DNA from: Fragum whitleyi
Taxonomy: Eukaryota > Mollusca > Bivalvia > Cardiida > Cardiidae
Direction of reading: 5' to 3'
Assembly: GCA_948146395.1 (NCBI GenBank)
Contig: OX411543.1
Span: 50,878,517-50,942,516 of the forward strand
Length of the DNA: 64,000 nt
A program made the position numbers and the translations under genes. Of this stretch, positions 47,501 to 59,500 are shown in pieces. Each line of letters starts with the position of its first letter. Positions within the stretch are counted from its first letter, which is position 1. The notes beneath the pieces are model-generated. The model saw nothing but the letters and a program-made list of their open reading frames with translations, ran no database searches and had not been told where the DNA came from.

Positions 47501-50500
47501 TTTTCCTTTTCGCGGGAGTCATGTCTGGTATATAGTATATTTGCGCTCGAGACATTTATAACAAGACAGTAATAACGATGATAGAAATAATATTTAAGTT
47601 TTATATCGAAAGTTTCTAATGCATTTAAATATATCAGCGATTGATGCACCTGTTATGGCTTACCCTTTTTTTAAGTTTTTACCCAACCTTTTCCGATTTA
47701 TATATTAAGCACAGTAGATCTGCACAAAGTAGATGGTAATTGCTTGTTTCTTCATTAAAGTTTTTCTAGTATGTTTGTATTGCGCTCGTGGTTTATCCTG
47801 ATATAGTTTTTTTTTATATTCTTGTACGTGTATATGCTTCTATGTGATAATTCTTTTGTGTGTAATAAATCAATTGTTATTTACTCTTTGATAATTAATT
47901 CACTCTAAAATATAAAGATAATTTCACTTTCTTTACTGCACCCGATTTAAACATTTCAATAAGCGAGGAACTTGCGTGTATCACATTCTTAAAATTAAGA
48001 CATTTTTCGGCTGAGTAAAAAAACAAAGACAAATGAGGACAAAAAAAGATCAAAATAAAGCAACGACTCCAAATCATATATTCTTAAAAATTCGTATCTG
48101 TTGTTATAAAAATCAAATAGCGTAAAAGGAAACCTACCTTTGCAAATATAAAGCATGTTCAGCGTGGCGAATCTTTAAGGTAGATGTAAGCAATTAAAAA
48201 TTATTTTTTCTTTCTTAAAAAGTGGCATGGATTAATCTTAGAATAGGCTTCGATGCTGAATGTCCAGTGATATACTTGCATTAACTTGCAGCTAATTGCA
48301 CCATCTCGCACGCTTAACTAAGCATAACACACGCCCGTTTAGAGTAATGAGTACAAATAGAAAATATAACAGCACATGCGTTTGTATTAAAGCTTATTCA
48401 AATATCAAGCAATATGCGTATTTTATTCCTAGTAAATATATACAACGGCTTTTGTTTGCCTTTTAATTGCTAAATTAGTTGACTAAGATATGATAAGGGT
48501 AAGATGTGTCGACTCAGTTTTTATTGAGTAAATACTATCTCATTTTCAAAGCACTGACCACATTTTTCTGCTTGCAGGTTGTTTGGAGAAAAATAGGGCA
48601 AGACGTTCCACTTACGATAGGAGAGATGCGATTCGCTCCGGAAGCTACAGAATTCACAATAGACCATTCAAAAATATCATCATCCAGTAGTACATGGGAC
48701 TTACTGATTAAAAATGTTCAGTCCAAACATGCAGGCGTGTATGAGTGTCAAGTTACCGCAAATCACCGTATTGCTCAAAATGTTAACTTAAATGTTTTAG
48801 GTAAATATTTCCCCCGTCAGTCAGAAGAATATGGAATTCGCACGCGTAAAATATCAAGATATTTTGTGACCATTTTTTTTTCTTGAATGGAATAGTTTGT
48901 GATATCTTTGATTTAGATTAGAACTCTACTTAGCATGCGTATGTTAAGAATTATAGCCATAGATCAAAATACATGTCAAACTAAAATTTACCCTATGTTA
49001 TTCATTTGAAAGGTGTGTGTATAATTATAATTTCAAAGTATGTATTTATGCATTTAATTTATCAAATTATTCTAAATACCAATTATATAACAAAATAGAA
49101 CCTCATTCACAGTAGATAATCAATATGGGCGTTATCATATTTATATCTTTTCAGAAAATATTCGCTTTCATTTTTACACTGTTCCTGTTGAGTTAGCCTA
49201 AGTTCTTTTATTTGAAAATGATCATTTCATTGTCATTAGTTCGAGTATTTTAGAGTTTCTTTGCAGATTGATCAAGTTTCAAAGAGTATCGTTGAATGAT
49301 ATATCAAATACACTTCGGTGTTGTAAACTCTGAAATGCTCTTGAATCAGATTGAATGTTATTTTATTTTACGGTTGTCTCCGCCAACCAACGATAAAAAT
49401 TACACAAATTTATCTAAATGAAGTATCCTTACCAATGATCGGACTCAATGATTTAATGAACAAATGAAAACAAAATGATAAGCATTTTTTCTTCCTTTTT
49501 CAGAACGTTCAAGATTGAGATCAGGTAATTATATATCTTTAATTTTGTTTTTTGCAATACTGGCTAGACTAATACATGTATTTGTAGCATTTACTGTATC
49601 GTCTTAGTATTTAGCGTTTTACACGCGTTTGGTTTCAATTATTATTAACAAGTGTATCATCAGCAGATGATGTTGTGATAACGTTTTCGGAAAAAGATAA
49701 AACTCCCAAGGCGTTCCTCCTTTAAATCAATCGACTGATCGGAGGTATATACAGTGTGCCTTAATACTTTCTGGGTTCATTGTGTACGCCTTGTAGACAC
49801 ACTGCTTAATTAAAATGTAAGTTCAACTGTCAAAGTCTTCGGTAAAATTGAAGATTTTTTTTTTGACAAGTTTAGTCTCGAGGGATCGTTTCTAGCATCT
49901 GAACTAAGATTTTATGAACATTTTGTATACAACTTATATATTTCAAACGCAGGTCTTTTTATATGATGACATTTCCCCGAAGAAATAAATAATAACGTTT
50001 TGATAATAACTTGGCTGCACTAGCTAAGCATATGAAATAAGAAGTGACCTTGTGTTATAATTTAAAATGTGCAATACTAATTATCTCGCTAGCCTTTCCA
50101 TCCAAAGAATATGACCTGAGTCTTAACAATTGATTCTGGGGATCTAGTATGTCTTAACACCTTTTCTGATTAATTCCTGGATACCGAAGGTTATTTTTTC
50201 AACTGTTAATTCCGATTCAAAGTTTTAATTCCTTTATATGTTTTCAAGTTTCTGCCACGCGACGCACTGTAGCACAATATGACTATTTATGACTTTTCAA
50301 CCCGAGATAGCACCCGAGATAGTACAATTTTCGAATTCGCAAAGTTTCACTTATATCAAGTTCATGATGAAAATGATAAACAAACATGTCATAAATACAA
50401 TAATGAGTTTTCTTTAGAAATAAAATTAAAATTCAACACAAACAAGAATGATCTAATAATATCCCTGCAAGATTTCGTCTTATCGGCGAACTGGTTTAAG

Positions 50501-53500
50501 AGGATTGTTTTCGTAAGTTATCGTAATTCTTGGCCCTACAATTACCATGGTAACGATAACACAAATTCTTTCAACAAACTTGCTTCAATAAAGGCATATT
50601 TCTTTCAAATATGAGCTTGGTTGGCATAGGAGTTAAGGATGAGTACATTTTTGTAATATTTTCCTAAATTTCGGCACTTCTGTTGACAAGGCAACCAGAG
50701 ATCTTTATGAAATTTATTGTATTAAGCATTTTCAGTAAGGTTTCGCGGAGATAACATCCCCACCAAGTTTCAACTTGATTGGCCCATCAGTGCAGGAGGG
50801 GATGTGATTGGAGAAATTGTTGAGAAAACATAACAAAATTGGACAAATGAACAACGACTAGGCTTATAATGGAATAACATTCCTTTAATAAGTTTGGTCA
50901 AGCTTCAAAAGATGAACATCCGAAAAAGAATTCAGTTTTATGAGCAAGTGGTAGAGAGATAAAATTTAAGACCAACTTGCCTCACGGTCTTTCTTGTACC
51001 ATGAGTTTTTGACGAAATTTATTTCCTTTAACTTTGTTAGAGCTTCACCTTAGACAAATTCCTGTCACGGTTTAGCTGGATTTGCACAGTGGTTAGAGAG
51101 AAGTTGACGTTATAAGAAACTTCTCATGAGTAAAAACACTAAAAAGCGAATTGAATATGGAACTGAATATAGTCGCATACTGGTCTGTTGAATTATCCAT
51201 CACGATACTATCGACTGTAGTAAAGTTAATTCTTGATAAGCAGCCTGCTCATTATTTATAGGTCTGTTTGGAACCATATTTGTAATTAGTTGTATTGCAT
51301 GGTTTTGTTAATTCGTTGATTTGATTTCAGTTTTAAAATTGCTGATGTTATGTTTGTTTGCTATTACTATCATAATAATTTACATTATGAAATTCAAAGA
51401 TCAAATATATAAAGATAGGAAAAAAGAATGAAAAATACATAAAACGGTGGCGTTAAAAATATGTGCAGTATATGTCATATATCATTTATAGTAAGAAATC
51501 ACTTTATCCAACCATAAAAAGACGAACTGATCTTAAATCATTTCATTTTGTTTTAAATTTTAATTATTTCATAATCATTCACACACATTCATTTCTTTAT
51601 TCTCGTACTTCTATTTCTGTTTTTCTCCGCAAATTGTGAAAACTACATATCTTTATATATAAATCAATAACCAAGTAATGATGCAATGGAGCGAGGTTTA
51701 ATACGCAATTAAACGTCCTGTTCGGATTTTGAAATGATAGTTTTAGATTTACAGAAATTAAAAGATAGTCTTGCATTTTTAAAAGCGCTATCCAAGAATC
51801 AAGCTTTTGTTGATTCCGTATTACTTCAAGTTAGCCGAGCATCGAAACATATCGATGTCCCAAAGACATGTTATTTGCGAAATTCGAATTTTTCAAAGAA
51901 ATACTGGTATATTAAGCACAATCATTCGCATTCAGACTGTATGAGAAATCACCTGCAGTAACTACATTCAATCTGAAATGACTTAAACTACACATAGATT
52001 TTACTAATACCGTGTGTGTGTAATTAAAAATAACACTTTGCTTGCTACCGCTAGCATCACTTGTGGTTTTAATGATGTAGACTAGGCAAAAATCGAAAAA
52101 ACGAATGGAAATGTTAAAACCACGACACGAACTTGTGTTAGAATAATTTCTTTTTTGAAAAATGGTGTGAACGACAATCACGAAATATCTTGATTTTTTT
52201 AACAAAACACTTTATACCTAACAGATAACCAATAGATTGAAGATTGTATTATATTATAAAAAGTACATCGAAAGTTCACATGGAGCATTTGATCACTAGT
52301 TCTATTCCGGCTGTGGACACTGTATTTTTTCTCTTTTCGCCATATCTATTATAAAAAAAAAGATAAGAAATTTTGTTGAATAAATTATTCATAAGGGACC
52401 AACGGAATGATTACAGACTTAAGAAGACACCAACCGGTCTTTTCAAAAAGTCACAAAACCCGCGAAAACCCAGGGTAATTTCAAAACTTCGATCGAGGAA
52501 ATTTCAGTATGTTTTGGAAAACACGTTCATATCGATTCTGGAAAGAAAGTAGACTTGAAATAATGAAAACAATATTTTGAATAAATTCGTGTAAATCAGA
52601 CGATTTTGTTGAATTTATCCAACCCACCAAAGATAATTTCGAAATTTGGGATGCTCAAGTTCTCATTCAATTTTCATTGCTTTTAACTTTTCAATGAAAT
52701 TTTACTTTGCTGACGTGCAATTAAACAGGCCTTTGTAATTCAACAAACGCGTCCATCTTTAACAAAATAAAGTATTACTTCTCGTGCTTCATTTAAGATA
52801 CCGATTACAAGTAAGTATAGGTTGAGCCGAGTCTGTTTTGTTCTGTCGGTAGCGAGTTTAGCTGTCTTAGGATTATAAATACGTTTTACCCCTAGCATGG
52901 ACTTGTTCAGTCAATTTTTTCCGACGTTTTCACATAATATACTTGTGACAGGTGTTATTCATCTTCCGCAAATTGATGTTAAGTAATGGTCCACTCAAAG
53001 ATGAATGAGCTTCTCTCGACTCAAATGAAGTCTGGTTACACACGTGCGAGAAACGAAAAGAAACTATGGGTAGATGCACAAGCATCCGGATTTTTATGGG
53101 AATAACATTGAAAGGGTCACTAAATACCTTTCAAACACGCAAACATACTAATTCGTTGGTATAAGTCACTCGGTTCCAATTAAGAATCAATCATATCGTG
53201 GTCGTTTTAAGGCTATGAACAAGGTTACATAATTTCCAGCTTAAGCCATGTCGTAATTATCTTTTTTATTAATTAAATGGTTAAACATTTGAAGCCAGAT
53301 ATCGAATATAGAATTTTTAAATACATAATGTACTCAGTAAGGACTTATAGTCTTATACCCAATGGTATACTGAAATATCAAGTTTATATTACCATTTAAT
53401 AAACGACTTTAATAAGCTCTGGTTTTAGCGTTAAAAATCACCAGTAAATTTTCACGCCTTAATTCTACTTTTGCGATCATACTTAATTTTCATTTGGTTT

Positions 53501-56500
53501 GACATATCAGTGCGGAGCCTTGGTAAATGGTCCTTAAATTAATTGTTCAGGCTAGCAGCCGTTTCGGATTTAACTGGATATTGATATGCATAACTTCATT
53601 GAACTATTCAAAATGTCTTATACCTCGTAAGATTTGGTAGTAAAAAACGACGAAATACATTCGCCATAAAATACGCTTACCCTATTGATACAATGATACA
53701 CTTGACATATCGACAAATATTTTACAGAAACAAATAAAGTGAAGAGTCAATTAGTTAGATTACGTAAACGTCCTTCTTGGTGCAAATTGCAGATAATTTC
53801 ATTATCCCAACTTTTCAAAACTTTACAATCTTGACTGTAGGACATATTTTTACATTATAAAGGCATGTGGTCGAACCATATAGAAGAAATTGTAGATTTG
53901 TGTTCTTGCATCCAAATTAACGCTCCATAGCAATTGCTACCTGTACACATACTGCACGAAATGTATTTTTTCTTATGTAAATATGTATCCATGGTTCTTT
54001 GGAGTAGCTGTTCAATTCATGTTACACATAAAAAAAAAAAAAAAAAAAAAAACACCTTAAAATACTATCAATATACAATTGATACAAATATACAAAGATG
54101 TTTCGAAATGGGTGATTTCTATACTTATTTGTATTTTCAAATTTAACAAAATAAACATTCGTAATGACTTGAACGGAATTGTAATTGAATTGTAAAAGTA
54201 GAATGAAACTCAACAAATTTGACACGTGTTTACTAAAATGTCTCCAGTTTTTCCTTAAATGAGCTAGGCATCCGTAATCAAGCTTTGTAAGTGATTGGTG
54301 ACCCGTATCAAAAGTGAGTTATGCTGTAAAGAGTAGGATCTATTATTATTACAGAATTAAGGATGGGAGGTACAGAGTATGTAGACATTGGGAACCAGAT
54401 TCATCTGACTTGCAATGCCACTGGTGACGGCCGGACACAGGTCGACGTAGACTGGTTCTTTGAAGGAAATAGAGTTCACCCGTCTAATCCAAGATGGCGG
54501 GGTAGACTAGAAATTTTAAGGCGAAGATATGATGAAAGCATCTATATCAGTGAACTAATTATAGATCGAAGTACGATGGCCGACAAAGGCAGCTATGTAT
54601 GTCGAAGTTCTGACCTTATGGTTAGCAGTTTGAAAGTTCATGTTCTAAAAGATGGTAAGTATTCTGGTTCTGCATCAATATGCGATATATATGTAGCTAA
54701 TGAAAATATATCACAGCCATCAATTTGCCATGCTATATCAAAAGCAATTTCGTATTTTCTTTTATATAATTCTTCAAAAAAGAGTAAAATAGATGCAGAA
54801 AAAAAAAACAAGTAAATAAATAGACTATCTTGCACACACTTACGTTATTGGTTTAACATAAATATCCATTGATGGCGGAAAAACACACCTAACATGGAGT
54901 ATTCGTATGAAAAATACTACTTATTATTTGATTGTTATCAGGTCACCAAAAAGTCATAAAAAAGGGCGGGGTCAAAGCAAGCAAAGTGCGCAAAGAACTG
55001 TTTATTAAATCAAGTAAGTCAGGTATTGTTCAGCATAAAATTGTAGATTTTACTAGAAATAATATGTCCCTTTTGAATGGCGATAAAAATCGATAAGGAA
55101 TCTGCAATAAACGTGTGTCACTCTAAACCTTGATAATCGGTTTGAACCAAGAAAGTCGCGGACTATTTTATTTTGATTGACTATAATGATTAGCTAGTCG
55201 GTTCTTAAAACTGTCGTATTCAATTGAGAGAAAAATAGAAAAACATGAGAGAAAAGCAATTGCTAAAAAAAATAAAGAAAATAGTCAAATTTGATTAATT
55301 AAAAGAGTTTATTCCTGAAAACAAAATAGATAGTTATGCTTAGAACGTCCGTTGCACTTAACGGTGACTGAACCGTAACCGTAAGTCACTATCATTGAAC
55401 ATTAGGGAAAAAAATATAGACTCGACCACATATACAAATTAAGATTTAAAAGGGACAAAATTGTGCTGTAACACCTGAATTACTTTCTTTATTCCTTTGT
55501 GTTCTTTTCGTTGTCTAATATGTTTTCTTTCGTGTGCTTTTATTTTCTATCTTTATATATATAGTGCTTAGCAAACTCCCTTTTAATAGTTAATATTGTG
55601 CTTTTAATGTTTTACTTAAAACCGAAAACGTCAAATTGCCTTTGAAAAAAACAAACTTAGAAGTTACAATTTTTTTAACGTAAGATAACTACATCATACT
55701 AAGGTCAATGCTTCTGTTCTTATGTTTCTCTTAATCTATTGGTAAAGGTTCCTATTTGTTTACGTCTTTTCTATGGTTTCCATGGCATTCTAATGACTTT
55801 GGACGTAAGTCAGACAATGAATGTAAAAAAACCATCAAAAGATATGCCAGAATTTTGTATATCTTCCATATATTTATGTAACTTAACTTCACATAACAAT
55901 TATTTTCCGCCTGAAAATAAAAGAGGGTCGGAAAAACCCTTTATGGCTCATCTGAAAAATTGTCTTTTCAACTCTGAAAAACAGGAATGCTTCAGTTAAT
56001 GAATTCCTTCGATCACGGCGAACATTTCTCAATTGCTGACGCCCTTCTTTCGTTAAATAAATTTCTTTAACAAGTTTTGACAAGGGTCATCAAAGCCATC
56101 TTCTAACATAATTTACTACGTGGTTAAGCAAAGAATATGTTCCTAACCATCACACGCACCTATTGACAAACCCCATTTTTTCCAATTATACGACAATTTA
56201 CCTTCAAAAGTATATTTCAATCTTGTTTAAATGATTTGGCCTTTTGGTTCAGGAGAAAGGGTTTTAAATATACATTTTACTTATTCTCGTCTCGGAGTCT
56301 TATAGGAGATCTCCAGCCACAATTCAATTATTCAAGTTGAAATATTGTAAAGTGTCCACCTATTTACTTGTTTTTGGAACTGGCCCATTGTTTGTGTAGA
56401 AAATACTTTAAAATCGAAATTCATTATTCCGTAAAGTCTGTCTAGTCCCGTCTTCTACACACCCGTTATAAGAGAAGTACGAAAAGATTCTCCCAATGAA

Positions 56501-59500
56501 TTAAGCTTGATTGTAATCAGCTAAAAAATTAAGGAATTGTTTTACGTTTTTTACGTCGGCATGTATTGTTGAAACAAAAAATGCACAAACGAGCTTCAAA
56601 AAGAATAACCCTAGGATTTCTTTAAGTTTGAATAAAATGGGTTTTTGAAAAAGTGCAGAAAATCTTCATTTTTCGCGTAATCCGAGATTCAAGAACAAGT
56701 TGGAAAAGGGTAAAAAATTACATCTCGACCGAATTATGTAATGAATTTCTAGTTTTAATAAAACCCGCAAATTTTATGTCATTCAAACTTTCATGACCAA
56801 GTTCTGAAATAAGTTACTCAAAGAACATCCATGCCAGGTTTGAACCAATTTTGGCGGAGAATTTCGGCGCAGAAGATTTTCTCGCCCAACCCAACGCTTG
56901 TTTTACCGACTAAAATTTGACTAGGTTTTGAAAGCGGATACTAAAGGAACTTTCTTCGTCAGTTTTGTCCAAATTGACAAATTGAATGTTTTTAAAGAAA
57001 TAGTTGACGACACATGGCGGCGGCACACGGCGGATAATGCGTGATCTTCAAGGTCCTCCTTAGGCTTGCGTTTCTAAGGTTAGTTTTATAGACATCAAAT
57101 CAGTATAGATTGAGGCAGGAAATATTTGTAAGCTATGGTAATGTTAGACTAGGACGAAATCAATTTTTGCTCACCTGAGCAGGTGGTGCTCAATGTGAGC
57201 TATTTTGATCGTCCAATGTCCGTCGTCCGTCTTCCGTCGTCCACAATTTCTTTAAACATTTTCACTATAACCTCTGGGCTTATCTTGGTGAAACTTAGCA
57301 GGGATGTTCCTTGGGTCAAGCTCTATCAACGTTGTTCAAATAATTGTAATCTACTCTTAAGTCTGGTTTTCGTGGCAACGAAAGGTGAAAAATTGAAAAT
57401 CTTCAAAAAACTTCTTCTCTGAAATCAGAAGGCAGACAGCTTTCATGTTTTGTGTCATCAAGTGAACCTCTACCAAGTTTGTTAATATCAGGACCTCGGG
57501 GTCATATCTGGGATTTATCCGGGCGCACCCCTATTAACATAGAACCAAAGAGTGAAAGTTTTCAAATTTGTTCCTCTCTGAACCAAAAGGCAGATAGCTT
57601 TCATATTTGGTATGTAGTATCATCTAGTGGGCCTTTACTAAGTTTGTTCATATCATGCCCCTGGGGTTACAATTGGACTCCTACATTTTTTTATAGAATC
57701 TGAAAGAGTGAACAAACGAAGACAGATCTAAAATTTAGCATGTAGCATACTCTAGTGGACCTTTATTAAGTTTGATCAAATCAAACACATGGGCTCAAAT
57801 TTGGGCTGTCACCCCTTTTTATATATAAACAAAGTGCAAAATCTTTTAAAATTCTCAGTCTGTAACCAGATAGCAGTGAACTTTTATATTTGGTATGTAT
57901 CAAAACCTAGTGAGCTTTTTTCCAATTTTGTTCACATCATACGCCTTGAGTCAGATTTGGGCTCAGCACGGGTGCATGCCATTTTACATAGAAACAAATT
58001 GGGAAATGTCGGAAAATCTTTTTCTCTAAAACCAAAAGGCAGACATCTTTCACATTTTGTATGTAAAAGTAATTAGTGGAGCTGTACAAATGTTGTTTAT
58101 GTCATTCCCCTAAGGGCAAAATGTTCAAATAGGGGCTGTGCCCAGGCTCACAAAGAAATAAAGCAGGTAACAATTTAATAATTATCTTTGCTGAAAACAT
58201 TCCAATTGGCATTGATCTTATGTAGAAATTATCTCCTTGTTGATATCTGACTATTTAATAGATGAGATGTCCCAGGGGTCAAAGAGGCTCAGGTGAGCGA
58301 TCAAGAAACACCATGGTCATCTTGATACTAAAATAGATAATTCGTAGGATTTCAATGAATACGCTAATTAATATGGTATTATTTATATTTACAATATATA
58401 CAAATAATTTGAATATACAAAAAGCGCAAAAGTAAATGTCACAAATCCAGTGTTTAATTGACGACATTCCCGTCGAAATTCTTATTTTAAATCGGAAAGA
58501 TATGTTGGTAAAAACAAATAGAAGTACGCCATTACATGACATGATGAATGTTCAATTTAACTTAGATCAATTTAAAATGTCAAGTCGGTGCCATTATGAA
58601 AATATCACCTATGGAATTAGTTAATTACGAATAACTAGATCTAGTAAAAAAATAAAAAAATCCCTCTTTTGATTGAATAAAAGAAAAACAATGCTATTGT
58701 GACGACTTGATCATTAAAATGGTAGGAACACGGGGAACAAATCAAAATTGTCACAAAACCAGGTTATCAAATCCTTCCGTTACTCGTTCATATTTACGAT
58801 TTTATTCGTGGTTCCATACATTCACATTTAAGACCCAAAAGGTTACAGGTAATTACACCCAAAATTTGACATGGCAAATGATTTTTGAATGATTTCGGAA
58901 TGATCGATATTGTAACATCCATTTTATACAATAAGGCATTTTCTTCTCTGTGTCCTAAGGAACCAGTCAGACGCTTTAAAACAATGTAGGCGCGTTTTGG
59001 TTTGTTGGGTGAGTTTTTGGAATAAGTAAATAGAGCGAGCGATCTAAAATAGATTTCGATCAAATTGAATGACAATTTCACCCATACATGTACCTCTCAC
59101 ATCTTATTCCTTCAAATTGTTTCTGTTTGTCGAATTATTACATGAACTTCTATTATGAAACTCAATTTTGTTTGAAAAGAAGAACAACAACGTGATGATA
59201 ATTTCACGATATATTATTCTACCATAAATTCATAGAAACGAATCACAGTACTGTACTTTTTGTTAATATACAGTATATCTTGCTCGAGCGACCACGTCTA
59301 TTAAGTGACCATTTTCATAAGGCGACCGTTTTTCGTCTTCAGTAAATCAAAATATCTTAAAACGTGATATTGTTGGTCTTAGAATTATTGTAAATAAATG
59401 CTATGTTGTTAAAACTAATCAGGACCGTCTCAATGAGAAGATTCTATTGAGTTTTAACGACAAATAATAATTCAGATATTCAAAAATGAAATAAACATTA

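Noticed and set aside
50279..50614. 111-codon frame in an Ig-gene intron
   Set aside because: No recognisable domain or cysteine/tryptophan pattern of an extra Ig exon.
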